This document shows positions 1-8,870 of a DNA stretch of 64,000 bases, one piece after another. Within the stretch, counting starts at the first letter, position 1; the number at the start of each line of letters is the position of its first letter. Origin of the DNA: Streptomyces sp. NBC_01235 (GTDB lineage Bacteria > Actinomycetota > Actinomycetes > Streptomycetales > Streptomycetaceae); NCBI RefSeq assembly GCF_035989285.1, contig NZ_CP108513.1:620001-684000 (forward strand), in the 5' to 3' direction. The notes under the pieces were generated by a model. That model saw only the letters and a list, made by a program, of their open reading frames with translations. It was not told where the DNA came from and ran no database searches. The position numbers and the translations under genes were made by a program.

Positions 1-42
1 TGCCGCACCTCGCGCGAGGGACCGGGCTAAGGCCCCTGCGGG

Positions 43-300
43 GTGCCCGCTTCGGCGGCGACGTACGGCCCGGAGGGCATCCGGGTGAACGCCGTCGCCC
101 CCGGCACCACGCTCACCGAAGTGATCGAGGAGGGGGAGGCGAAGTCCCCGGGCATCGTCGGCCTTCTCAACGCGCGGACCCCGCTGGGCAGGGCCGCCGC
201 CCCCGACGAGGTCGCCCGGGCCGCGGCCTGGCTGCTGAGCGACCGCGCCTCGTACGTCACGGGGGTGGTGCTGCGGGTGGACGGGGGCATGCGCGCCTGA
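43..300 (+). pseudogene. SDR oxidoreductase, C-terminal fragment
   Basis: An open frame of about 85 residues encodes only the last third of a classical short-chain dehydrogenase/reductase: YGPEGIRVNAVAPG, then a helix-rich stretch, then YVTGVVLRVDGG at the C-terminus. The Rossmann glycine motif and the catalytic Ser-Tyr-Lys are absent. An in-frame TAA at 28-30 closes the frame just upstream, so the gene does not simply run off the window; it is 5'-truncated or frameshifted. Substrate unknown. No promoter or ribosome binding site is visible. Confidence 0.7.
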
Positions 301-318
301 GCGGGCCGCACCCTGCCG

Positions 319-1914
319 CTAGCCTGCCGTGGCCTCCAGTACGGCCATCGCCGCGTTGTGGCCCGGCACCCCGCTCACCCCTCCCCCGCGCACCGCCCCG
401 GCCCCGCACAGCAGGACGTTCGCGTGCCGGGTCTCCACACCCCAGCGGCCGGTGCTCTCCTGGGCGTACGGCCAGGACAGGTCGCGGTGGAAGATGTTGC
501 CGCCGGGCAGTCCGAGGTCGTGCTCCAGGTCCAGCGGGGTCCTCGCCTCGATACAGGGGCGGCCGTCGGCGTCGGTGGCCAGGCAGTCGGCGAGCGGTTC
601 GGCGAGGTGGGCGTCGAGCTGGGCGAGAGTGGCCTCGAGGAGGCTCTCGCGGACCGCGTCGTTGTCCCGTTCGAAGAGCCGGGCGGGGGTGTGCAGACCG
701 AACAGGGTCAGCGTCTGGTAGCCCTGCGCGACGAGGTCCGGCCCGAGGATGCTCGGGTCGGTCAGGGAGTGGCAGTAGATCTCGGAGGGCGGGGCGGCGG
801 GGAGGTCGCCTCCGGCGGCCTGGGCGTGGGCGGTGGCGAGCTGCTCGTAGCCCTCGGCGATGTGGAAGGTGCCGGCGAACGCCTCGCGCGGGTCCACGGA
901 GGTGTCCCGCAGCCTCGGCAGCCGCTTGAGCAGCATGTTCACCTTGAGCTGGGCGCCCTCGGCGGGGGCGGGCGGCTCGTCGCCGGTGAGGGCCGCGAGC
1001 GCTTGTGGTGAGGCGTTCACCAGAACGTGCCGGGCGGCAGCGACGCCCTCCCCGTCGGCGGTGCGGTAGGTCACCTCCGCCGTACGGCCGTCCGTGGCGA
1101 TGCGTACGGCCTCGTGCCCGGTGGCGAGGACGGCGCCCGCGTCCCGGGCGGCGGCGGCGAGGGCGTCGGTCAGGGCGCCCATACCGCCGACGGGGACGTC
1201 CCAGGCTCCCGTGCCGCCGCCGATCACGTGGTAGAGGAAGCAGCGGTTCTGTTTGAGGGAGGGGTCGTGGGCATCGGCGAAGGTGCCGATGAGGGCGTCG
1301 GTGAGGACCACGCCCCGCACCAGGTCGTCCGCGAAGCGCTCCTCGACGGCGACGCCGACAGGCTCCTCGAAGAGGATCCGCCAGGCCTCCTCGTCGTCGA
1401 CGCGCCGGCGCAGTTCGTCCCGGGTGGGCAGCGGCTCGGTGAGCGTGGGGAACACTCGCCGGGCGACGCGCCCGGTCATGCCGTAGAAACGCTCCCAGGC
1501 AGCGTACTCGCGCTCGCCGCCCGTCAGCCGCGCGAACGCCTCCCGGGTGCGTTCCTCGCCCCCGCCCACGAGCAGTCCGGTCGGCCGCCCGCCGCGCTCC
1601 ACGGGGGTGTACGAGGAGATGGTGCGGCCCTGGACACGGAAGCGCAGCCCCAGGTCCCCCACGATCTTCTGCGGGAGGAGGCTGACCAGGTACGAGTAGC
1701 GCGACAGCCGGGCGTCCACGCCGGTGAACGGGCGGGTGGAGACGGCGGCGCCCCCGGTGTGGTCCAGCCGCTCCAGCACCAGCACGGACCGGCCGGCCCG
1801 GGCCAGGTAGGCGGCGGCGACCAGACCGTTGTGGCCGCCGCCGACGATGACTGCGTCGTACGTGCGGTGTCCCTCGGGTCCCGCTGGTCCTTCGTGTCCC
1901 TCGTGTGCAGGCAT
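319..1914 (-). CDS. CrtI/phytoene-desaturase-like FAD oxidoreductase
   Basis: The protein is about 531 residues, a usual length for NAD(P)/FAD-dependent oxidoreductases of the phytoene desaturase-like group. Near the N-terminus it has the FAD dinucleotide-binding motif VIVGGGHNGLVAAAYLARAG followed by LVLERLDHTGG. The C-terminal FAD signature appears as NVLLCGAGAVRGGGVSG. Family members include carotenoid desaturases and many enzymes of unknown substrate; no carotenoid genes lie nearby, so the substrate is unknown. ATG at 1914 is preferred over an in-frame GTG at 1929, since the five extra residues add nothing to the family profile. It is convergent with the SDR fragment and about 85 bp from the methyltransferase on the same strand. 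Confidence 0.85.
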   Translation of the reverse strand: MPAHEGHEGPAGPEGHRTYDAVIVGGGHNGLVAAAYLARAGRSVLVLERLDHTGGAAVSTRPFTGVDARLSRYSYLVSLLPQKIVGDLGLRFRVQGRTISSYTPVERGGRPTGLLVGGGEERTREAFARLTGGEREYAAWERFYGMTGRVARRVFPTLTEPLPTRDELRRRVDDEEAWRILFEEPVGVAVEERFADDLVRGVVLTDALIGTFADAHDPSLKQNRCFLYHVIGGGTGAWDVPVGGMGALTDALAAAARDAGAVLATGHEAVRIATDGRTAEVTYRTADGEGVAAARHVLVNASPQALAALTGDEPPAPAEGAQLKVNMLLKRLPRLRDTSVDPREAFAGTFHIAEGYEQLATAHAQAAGGDLPAAPPSEIYCHSLTDPSILGPDLVAQGYQTLTLFGLHTPARLFERDNDAVRESLLEATLAQLDAHLAEPLADCLATDADGRPCIEARTPLDLEHDLGLPGGNIFHRDLSWPYAQESTGRWGVETRHANVLLCGAGAVRGGGVSGVPGHNAAMAVLEATAG

Positions 1915-1999
1915 GGTTCTTCGTAACACGAGCCGATCAAGGTCGGCCAGAGGTGGTCGGGCGGAGCCGGCCGCGCGAGAGGTGGTCGGGCGGAGCCGG

Positions 2000-2695
2000 T
2001 CAGGGCCGCCGGAGCCGGACCGCGAGGAAGGTCGGCGTCCGGTGCGTCTTGTCGTACCTGCGGGAGTCGACCGCCTTCCCCTCCTCCGTGGCCCGCGGCT
2101 CCACCAGCTCCTCCAGCACGTACCCCGCCCCGAGCAGCTCCCCGAGGAACGTCTCCAGGGTCATCCGCCGGTAACTGAGGGCGTGCCCGGTGCCGAACGG
2201 CAGGGCGACGCGGTCCTCCGCGAAGTAGGAGCCTCCGAAGTACTGCCAGTCCCCTGTGGGGTGGGTGGTGGACACGAGCAACGCGCCCCCCGGCCGCAGG
2301 ACCCGCCGGATCTCGGCGAGCAGCTGCTCCCGGGCCTCGACGTGGTGATGGACGAGCGCCAGCACCACGAGGTCGAAGGACCCGTCGGACAGGAAGGTGA
2401 GCGGCTCCTCCAGGTCGTGCCGGTGCAGGACCGCCCGGTCGCCGATCCGTTCCCGCGCCGCGCGCAGCACACTCTCGCTGCCGTCCACGCCGACGACCGC
2501 GGCCGCGCCCCGCTCCAGCAGCTCGGCGGCGTAGTGGCCCGCCCCGCAGCCGAGGTCCAGCACCCGCAGGCCCCTGACGTCACGGGCGAGCCCCAGCATG
2601 GCCGGACGGTCGGTGTAGCTGTTGTAGACGCTGTTCGTGACCTGGGCGGCGAACTCCTCGCCCATCTCCCCGTGGTACGCGCTCTCGGCTCCCAT
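2000..2695 (-). CDS. Class I SAM-dependent methyltransferase
   Basis: The product is about 231 residues. It has the class I Rossmann methyltransferase motif [17 protein letters not shown], a motif II acid in VVGVDGSE, and [12 protein letters not shown] followed by [10 protein letters not shown] (motifs IV-VI). The overall layout resembles UbiE/Methyltransf_11 proteins. Substrate cannot be read from sequence. ATG at 2695 is chosen because [16 protein letters not shown] looks like a native N-terminus; a longer frame starts at 2731 but adds poorly conserved sequence. It is divergent from the Nudix gene, with about 60 bp between starts. Confidence 0.85.
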   Translation of the reverse strand: MGAESAYHGEMGEEFAAQVTNSVYNSYTDRPAMLGLARDVRGLRVLDLGCGAGHYAAELLERGAAAVVGVDGSESVLRAARERIGDRAVLHRHDLEEPLTFLSDGSFDLVVLALVHHHVEAREQLLAEIRRVLRPGGALLVSTTHPTGDWQYFGGSYFAEDRVALPFGTGHALSYRRMTLETFLGELLGAGYVLEELVEPRATEEGKAVDSRRYDKTHRTPTFLAVRLRRP

Positions 2696-2754
2696 ACGAT
2701 CATGATGCCTCAAGTACGTTGAAACGCACACATGTTGGACACGAGGGGGAACCC

Positions 2755-3630
2755 ATGACCGTCGAGCCCGATCCCGAACCCCGTCAGACGGCCGCGCTGT
2801 TGCTCAACCGGCGCGGCCAGTATCTCCTCCACCTGCGCGACGCGCACAAACCGATCTGCGATCCGGGCACCTGGTCGCTGCCCGGCGGCGCCCGCGAGGG
2901 GGACGAGACGCCCGAGGAGGCCGTCGCGCGCGAGCTGCTGGAGGAGACGGGGCTCGTGCTGGACGGACTGACCCGGTACACGGTCGTCAACGGCAACATC
3001 CAGGTGTTCCTCGGCAGTTAGGACGGTGATCCCTCGCGGCTGCCGGTCACCGAGGGCATCATGTTCGCCTTCTTCGACGCGGCGACCACCGCTCACCTGA
3101 CGATGGCGCCGTGGGCCGCGCAGGTCCTCGCCCGTCACCGGGCCGCCCCCGTCGCTCCCCCGCCGCAGCCGCCCGCACGGCAGAACGTCCTCAACGCCGT
3201 CGGCGTCCACCTCCACCTGGAACGCGAGGGCAAGATCCTCCTCGGTCTGCGCCATCCCGATTCGCTCTTCGCACCCCTTCGCCACCACTTCCTGGCCGGT
3301 CACTGCGAGCAGGAGTCCGCTGTCGCCTGTCTGATCCGCGAGGCCCGGGAGGAGGCCGGCCTGGAGATCGCGGCGGCGGACGTCGAACTCGCGCATGTCG
3401 TCCACATCCAGCACTCCCCCAGCACCCGGCCGCGCCTCCAGCTCGTCTTCCGCGCACGGCACTGGCAGGGCGAGCCACAACTGCTGGAACCGGACAAGTG
3501 CCTCGGCTGGGACTGGTGGCCCGTGGACGCGCTGCCGGAGCCGATGGTGGCGTACGCGCGGGCGGCGATCACCGGGATCCGACAGGGGCGGTTGTACACG
3601 GAACTGGGCTGGGACCAGGACTCCCGCTAG
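2755..3630 (+). pseudogene. Tandem Nudix hydrolase interrupted by an in-frame TAG
   Basis: One reading frame carries two Nudix domains separated by a single amber codon at 3019-3021. The first domain has a perfect Nudix box, G-x5-E-x7-REUxEExGU, in [20 protein letters not shown]. After the TAG the same frame continues as DGDPSRLPVTEGIM and into a second domain with REAREEAGL, where the Nudix box has Ser in place of the first Glu. The context GS-TAG-DGD suggests TGG (Trp) mutated to TAG. The family hydrolyses nucleoside diphosphates linked to another moiety. Upstream TTGGACACGAGGGGGAACCC gives a fair ribosome binding site for ATG 2755. A reinitiated second half from ATG 3061 is possible. A sequencing error would produce the same picture. 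Confidence 0.75.
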
Positions 3631-3636
3631 GCAGAC

Positions 3637-5868
3637 CTACGCGCCGCCGGCCGCCCGGTGCTGTCGCAGCACCGCGACCCTTCGGTACAGCTCGACGGCC
3701 TCCTGGCCCCGGCCGAGCTGTTCCAGGCAGTGTGCCTCGTCGTTGCGGCTGGCGAGGGTGTCGGGGTGGTCCGGGCCGAGAACCCGCTCGCGGGCCGCGG
3801 CCACCCGCCGGTATTCGTCCAGGGCGTCGACCCAGCGGCCCAGCCAGCCCAGGCCGACGGCGACCTCGCGGCGGCTGACCAGCGTGTCGGGATGGTCGGC
3901 GCCCAGGACGCGTTCACGGATCGCGCACACGTCCCGGGACTCGGCGAGGGCCTCCTCCCAGCGGCCCAGACGGCCGAGGTTGACGCCGAGACCGTGGCGG
4001 GCCCGCAGGGTCTCGGGGTGCGCCGGGCCGTGCACGCGGGTGCGGTCGTCGACGAGGTCGCGGTAGAGCTGGAGCGCCTCCGCGCTGCGACCGAGGCGGC
4101 CCAGGCTGATGCCGGTCTCGTAGCGGGCGGCGAGGGTGTCGGGGTGGTCGGGCCCGAGTGCCTGTGCCCGGGCCGCGGCGACCTCGCGGTAGGTCTGGAG
4201 CGCTTCCGGCCAGCGGCCCAACTGGCCCAGGGCGTAGGCGACTTCGTAACGGGTGACGAGGGTGTCCGGGTGACTGGGGCCCAGGACGCGGGCGCGGGCG
4301 ACGGCCACCTCGCCCGCCATCCGGTACGACTCCTCCAGACGGCCGAGCCTGCTGAGGTTGAAGGCGAGGTTGTGGCGGCAACGCAGGGTGTCGGGATGGT
4401 CGGCGCCCGCCGTGCGCACCCGGGCGGCCAGGACCGACGTGTACACCTGGTGGGCGTCGAAGTGGCGGCCCAACCGGCCGAGCGCATAGGCCATTTCCTG
4501 GCGGGTGGCGAGTGTGTCGGCATGGTCGGCGCCCAGCACCCGGGTGCGGGCGGCGGCCACGTGCTGGTACTCGCGCAGCGCGTCGTCGGCGCGGCCGGTG
4601 CGGCTGAGGGTGAAGGCGACCTCGTAGCGGCTGGCGAGGGTCTCGGGGTGGTCCGGGCCGAGGAGGTGCGCGCGTTCGGCGGCGACGGCGCGGTGCGCCT
4701 CCCCGGCCTCGGCCCAGCGGCCCAGGCGCCCCAGGCTGAGGCCCGCGTTGTGCCGTCCGGCGAGCGCGGTGAGCGCCTGCGGGGACGGCTTGTCCGGCGC
4801 CTTCGGAGCGGGGACCGCGCCGAGCGCCGGCCGGGGGATCAGCTCGCCGGTCAGGGCCGCCCCGGCGTCCGGGGGTGTGACACGCAGTCCGGCGCCGGTG
4901 GCCTTGTGGCCGGTGGTCATGCCCTGGGTCCAGGAGGGCAGCCGAGGCTCGCGGCCGGCGGGCTCGGGCGGCCGCAGCTCGGGCCGGGGGGTCACCAGGG
5001 TCGGCACGTACACCGGTGCGGTGCGGGCCGCGGCGATGCGCCGGACGATGTCGTGGGCGTCGCGGGGGCGCTGTTCTGGCCGTTTCGCCAACAGATCCAG
5101 GATGATCCGGTCGAGGTGGTCGGGCAGGTCGGCGCGGTTCTCGCGCGGTGGCCGGGGCGGGGTGTCCCGGTGGCCGACGAGGATCGCCCAGGGGTCGTCC
5201 AGGTCGAACGGCGGCGCCCCGGTGGCGATCTCGTACAGCACGCAGCCCAGTGAGTAGAGGTCGCTGCGCTGGTCGACCTCCTCACCGCCGATCTGCTCCG
5301 GTGACATGTAGTGCGGGGTGCCCATGGCGATGCCGGTGCCGGTGAGGCGGGAGGTGAACCCGATGTCGTGGCCGAGGCGGGCGATGCCGAAGTCGCAGAT
5401 CTTCACGGTGCCGTCGGTGAGCCGCACGATGTTCGCGGGTTTCAGGTCGCGGTGCACGATGCCCTGCCGGTGGGTGTAGGCGAGCGCCGCGGCGACCTGG
5501 TCGGCGATCTCCACGACGTCGGCGACGGGCAGCGGCCGGCGCCCGTTGTCGTCCAGCAGCCGGCAGAGGTCGCTGCCGTCCAGGAGCTCCATGACGAGGA
5601 AGAGGACGCCGTCGCAGTCGCCGAAGTCGTGGACGACCGTCACCCCGCGGTGCTGGAGCCCGGCGGCGACGCGCCCCTCACGCCGGAACCGTTCGCGCAG
5701 GACGCGCCCGAAGGACGGGTCGTGGTGCGGGCCGATCGGTTTGAGACACTTCACGGCGACGAGTCGGCCGAGGGACTCGTCGCGGGCCCGCCACACCTCG
5801 CCCATGCCCCCGCGCCCGATCAGGTCGAGCAGCCGGTACCGGCCCTGGATCAGCCTGCTCTCCGCCAT
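3637..5868 (-). CDS. Ser/Thr protein kinase with C-terminal TPR repeats
   Basis: About 743 residues. Residues 1-270 form a PknB-type kinase domain: glycine loop GRGGMGEVWRA, catalytic Lys in AVKCLK, HRDLKPAN, DFGIA, and the activation-segment end GTPHYMSPEQ. A proline-rich linker follows. The C-terminal half has eight roughly 42-residue TPR-like repeats, each containing a variant of LGPDHPDTL and LGRLGRWxEAL. There is no transmembrane segment, so it should be cytosolic; the repeats probably bind a protein partner or the substrate. The frame is open upstream to 6687, but that part lies across the oxygenase gene on another frame and does not look like protein; ATG 5868 begins MAESRLIQGRYRLLDLIG and follows a G-rich ribosome binding site. 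It lies about 60 bp downstream of the MpaB-like gene on the same strand. Confidence 0.92.
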   Translation of the reverse strand: MAESRLIQGRYRLLDLIGRGGMGEVWRARDESLGRLVAVKCLKPIGPHHDPSFGRVLRERFRREGRVAAGLQHRGVTVVHDFGDCDGVLFLVMELLDGSDLCRLLDDNGRRPLPVADVVEIADQVAAALAYTHRQGIVHRDLKPANIVRLTDGTVKICDFGIARLGHDIGFTSRLTGTGIAMGTPHYMSPEQIGGEEVDQRSDLYSLGCVLYEIATGAPPFDLDDPWAILVGHRDTPPRPPRENRADLPDHLDRIILDLLAKRPEQRPRDAHDIVRRIAAARTAPVYVPTLVTPRPELRPPEPAGREPRLPSWTQGMTTGHKATGAGLRVTPPDAGAALTGELIPRPALGAVPAPKAPDKPSPQALTALAGRHNAGLSLGRLGRWAEAGEAHRAVAAERAHLLGPDHPETLASRYEVAFTLSRTGRADDALREYQHVAAARTRVLGADHADTLATRQEMAYALGRLGRHFDAHQVYTSVLAARVRTAGADHPDTLRCRHNLAFNLSRLGRLEESYRMAGEVAVARARVLGPSHPDTLVTRYEVAYALGQLGRWPEALQTYREVAAARAQALGPDHPDTLAARYETGISLGRLGRSAEALQLYRDLVDDRTRVHGPAHPETLRARHGLGVNLGRLGRWEEALAESRDVCAIRERVLGADHPDTLVSRREVAVGLGWLGRWVDALDEYRRVAAARERVLGPDHPDTLASRNDEAHCLEQLGRGQEAVELYRRVAVLRQHRAAGGA

Positions 5869-5926
5869 AGCGCGCCGCCGCCCCCGTAACTTTCCGGCCC
5901 TCCCCTGGCTCGTCCAGTATGGCGAC

Positions 5927-6814
5927 CTATGGCCGGACTTTGCACGGTGCCGGGCGGGCTTCGGGGCCGAGCCTGGCCATGGCCCGCAGGATGTGTTTGG
6001 GCGGGAGTTGCCACCGCAGACGTGCGGGGACGCAGCGCAGCAGGGTGCCCATGGCGCGCAACTCCCGGGTGACGGTGGCGGGTTGCGGGGCCCTTCTGCC
6101 GTACAGCTCGTGGGCGTACGGCGGCAGCGAGGCGTACGCCAGGTGCGCCACGCGCCGCCACAGCAGGGCGCGCGCCGGGACGAGCAGGGGGTGGGTGGGC
6201 CGGCGGAGCAGGAAGTCGTCCACCTCGTGCGCCTCCGTTCCGGCGGCGAGTTCGGGGCGCACCTTCTCGAAGTAGGCGTCCATCTCGGCCCGGTCGGCGG
6301 GTACGGCGTCGGGGTCGAGGCCCACCAGGCGGGCGCTGACGCGGTGTTCGGCCAGGTAGCGGTCGGCGGCGGCGTCGGTGAGGGGGTAGCCGGAGCGGCG
6401 CAGGACGTGCAGGTAGGAGTCGATCTCGGCGCAGTGCACCCACAGCAGCAGTTCGGGTTCGTCGACCCGGTAGCGTTCGCCCGTCTCCGGGTCGGTCGCC
6501 GAGAGCATCCGGTGGATCTTGCGGACGCGCGCCCCGGCCTTCTCGGCCGCCTCGCTCGTGCCGTAGGTCGTGGTGCCGACGAAGTTCGCGGTGCGCATGA
6601 GCCGGCCCCAGGCGTCACGCCGGAAGTCGGAGTTCTGCATGACTCCGCGTACGGCACGCGGGTGGAGGGCCTGAAGGTAGAGGGCACGGATCCCGGCGAC
6701 CCACATCATGGGATCGCCGTGCATCTGCCAGGTCACGGAAGAGGGAGTGAACAGCCCCGGATCACTCGTCATACCAGCAGGTGTGACCACAGCCGCCAGG
6801 TGTCTCCGGATCAT
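5927..6814 (-). CDS. MpaB/rubber oxygenase-like (DUF2236) protein
   Basis: About 295 residues with the DUF2236/MpaB layout: GLFTPSSVTWQMHGDPMMWV near the N-terminus, RALYLQALHPRAVRGV, then WVHCAEIDSYL and a C-terminal helical half. The family includes latex-clearing protein and MpaB-type oxidases that bind a b-type haem or metal through conserved His residues; His in LHPRAV and in WVHCAE are candidate ligands. Substrate unknown. ATG 6814 follows an AGG-containing site; starts at 6838 (TTG) and 6772 (ATG, MTSDPGLF) are also possible. It precedes the kinase gene in the same direction with a 58-bp gap, so co-transcription is plausible. Confidence 0.85.
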   Translation of the reverse strand: MIRRHLAAVVTPAGMTSDPGLFTPSSVTWQMHGDPMMWVAGIRALYLQALHPRAVRGVMQNSDFRRDAWGRLMRTANFVGTTTYGTSEAAEKAGARVRKIHRMLSATDPETGERYRVDEPELLLWVHCAEIDSYLHVLRRSGYPLTDAAADRYLAEHRVSARLVGLDPDAVPADRAEMDAYFEKVRPELAAGTEAHEVDDFLLRRPTHPLLVPARALLWRRVAHLAYASLPPYAHELYGRRAPQPATVTRELRAMGTLLRCVPARLRWQLPPKHILRAMARLGPEARPAPCKVRP

Positions 6815-7064
6815 CACGTTGACCTGCTCCTCTGCCAACCGTCTTCAGCAGTACGGGGAGCTGTCTGCCGAGGATTCCTGGCACGTCGGTACGGATGCAC
6901 AGATCTTCCCGCCCTCCACCGCAGAAGGCACCAGTGCCTTCCCCGGCCGCCGGCATCGGCGCATCCCCAACCACCGGCGTCACCCCGGATCCTTCCCAGA
7001 GCGCCGCTGGATCACCCCTCGGTGCCGCGGTGCCGACCACAGGGTCGGGCGCGTGACAGCGGCA

Positions 7065-7123
7065 CAGGGCCTCCTTGCGCTCGGGTTCGAAACGACGCGA
7101 ACCCGAGCGGACAGGAGGCCCTG
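7065..7123 (-). terminator. Large stem-loop terminator
   Basis: Two stacked perfect stems: outer CAGGGCCTCCT / AGGAGGCCCTG (7065-7075 and 7113-7123) and inner GCTCGGGTTCG / CGAACCCGAGC (7079-7089 and 7098-7108), with an 8-nt loop. It sits about 20 bp after the stop of the RICIN gene fragment and would act as its factor-independent terminator. Confidence 0.75.
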
Positions 7124-7144
7124 GGTGAGCAGGCCTGTGGCCGG

Positions 7145-8160
7145 TCAGTTGACGCGGACGATCTTCCAGAGCTGGTCGTCGACGCTCAGGTCGTTCCACT
7201 GGACGACGGCAGCGCCGTTGCTGGTGGAGGACTGGGCCACACCGGCGTCGAGGCCACTGTTGACGTTTCTGAGTTTGTAATAGCCGTTGCCCGCGTCGGT
7301 GAGGGTCCACTGCTGCGAGTTGGCGGTGGAGGGCGTGTTCTGGACGACGACGGCTCCTGCGGTGGTGGAGCTGTTGCGGATGTCCAGGTTGAGGTTGCTG
7401 TTGACGTTCTTGATGGTCCAGGCTGCGCCGCCCGCGGACTGGAAGGTGTACAGCTGGCAGGGGCAGGCGGAGTTCTGCCACTGGTCGGCGGCGGTGCCGG
7501 TGGCGGTGGAGGCGTTGGGGATGTCGAGGTACTTGCCGCTGTTCTTGTTGACGAGGACGTACTGTCCGGCGCCCAGGGGCGGCAGGGCGATCTGGGTGAG
7601 GTTCCAGCGCTGGCAGGCGCAGCCCGTGCCGCTCCGCTGACCGGCCGTGGTACCGGCGGTGGTGGAGGCGTTCGGTATCTCGAGGTACATGCCGGTGACA
7701 CGGTTGGTGAGCGTGTAACCGCCCGCCGGGCTGGGGGCTACGGCCCACTCGTGGTCGAGGGTGCTGTTGTCGTCCCACTGAAGGATCCTGGCGCCGTTGG
7801 CGGTGGACCGGTTCTCCACGCCCAGGACCTTGCCGCTGGCGACGTTGAAGATCTTGAAATAGCCGGAGGACTGCTGCATGAAGCGCCACTGCTGGTCGGT
7901 GGCGTTGTCGGTGTTCTGCTGCGTGGCGTAGGCGCCGTGGGCGGTGGAGCCGCCCGCGATGCTCAGCATCAGGTCGCTGTTGGCGTTCGACACGGTGTAG
8001 GTGGCACCGTCCGAGACGCCGCCGCCCAAATCGATGGTGCTGTAGGTCACCGGGTTGTGGAGATTGCTGCGTGTGCGGCCGCCGCTGAGCACCAGCAGGC
8101 TGTGGCCGTCGGCCAGAGGCAGCATGCCGCGGCTGTAACCCCGCTGCTGCCCGAAGAGAC
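7145..8160 (-). pseudogene. RICIN-domain protein, 5'-truncated
   Basis: The frame encodes two consecutive ricin B-type beta-trefoils, seen as six QxW-like motifs (DQQWRF, DHEWAV, CQRWNL, CQLYTF, SQQWTL, DQLWKI). Such modules bind carbohydrate and usually sit at the C-terminus of secreted glycoside hydrolases or sialidases. The residues before the lectin (GYSRGMLPLADGHSLLVLSGG) resemble the end of a sialidase-type propeller, but the catalytic domain and signal peptide are missing. The ATG at 8125 is internal rather than a native start. The 5' side abuts a truncated beta-galactosidase gene on the other strand at about 8160, so one deletion probably removed the starts of both genes. Confidence 0.8.
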
Positions 8161-8593
8161 GACCGGCCTGGCCGGTGACATACCTCCGGGTGCAAGGGCC
8201 GATCTGTGGTCGGAACGGATCCGTACCGCCGGTGCCCAGGCCGTCGCCTCATATGCCGACGGCCCGCTGGCCGGCACCCCCGCCGTCACCCGCCACCACC
8301 ACGGCGGCGGAACCGCCTGGTATCTGGCCACCCACCCCGACCCCGACACTCTCGCCGCTCTGCTCCATCGCATCAGCCGGGAAGCCGACGTGACACCCGC
8401 GCACGAGGTACCCGCCGGCATCGAGGTCGTCCGGCGTCGCGGCGCCGAGGCCGACTACCTGTTCCTCATCGACCACACCGGAAAGGGGTCTGAGGTGCCC
8501 GCCGAGGGTGTCGAACTCCTCACCGGCAGACCCGTCACCGGCAACGTCACCGTCCCACCCGGAGGCGTCGCCGTCGTCCGCCAACCGCAGTGA
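8161..8593 (+). pseudogene. GH42 beta-galactosidase, C-terminal fragment
   Basis: The frame reads PGARADLWSERI, then YADGPLAGTPAVTRHH, WYLATHPD and a C-terminal GVELLTGRPVTGNVTVPPGG. This is the end of the trimerisation domain and the small C-terminal domain of family 42 beta-galactosidases. The catalytic barrel (about 450 residues) is missing. A long open frame in the same phase reaches back to 5546 but crosses three genes on the other strand and is not coding there. The fragment begins exactly where the RICIN gene fragment ends, marking a rearrangement junction. Confidence 0.8.
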
Positions 8594-8759
8594 CCGGGGC
8601 GGCGGCCGCACGACAGCAGCGATGAGAGACGACCCCGAAGCGAGCAGCCATGCGAACACGACGGCCCCCGGTCGCGGTCACCTGCTCCAGCGAGGAAGAA
8701 AGGTCACCAGCACATATGTCAACCACGCGACAGGGCCGCGGCAGATGTGGCCAGGATCG

Positions 8760-8806
8760 CTGGTTGGCATCAGGCGCCGTTCGTGACCTGCGCTGATGCC
8801 AACCAG
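8760..8806. terminator. 14-bp perfect inverted repeat
   Basis: CTGGTTGGCATCAG (8760-8773) pairs perfectly with CTGATGCCAACCAG (8793-8806) around a 19-nt loop. It lies 65 bp beyond the stop of the aldo/keto reductase on the minus strand and could terminate that transcript. The loop is long for a terminator, so a protein binding site is an alternative. Confidence 0.45.
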
Positions 8807-8870
8807 GTTCAGCGACTGGAAGTACGGAATCAGAGAGATGGTCGGCGCTTTGGCACAGCGCAGGTCCGGG

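Noticed and set aside
3658..5253. Plus-strand frame of 531 codons opposite the TPR kinase
   Set aside because: Its apparent repeats mirror the DNA of the TPR repeats on the coding strand.
5869..6687. Upstream extension of the TPR-kinase frame
   Set aside because: It is a shadow of the MpaB-like gene in another frame; the kinase starts clearly at MAESRLIQGRY.
5546..8593. Very long plus-strand open frame (over 1000 codons)
   Set aside because: It crosses the kinase, oxygenase and RICIN genes on the other strand and has poor protein composition; only the last 140 codons (GH42 fragment) are real.
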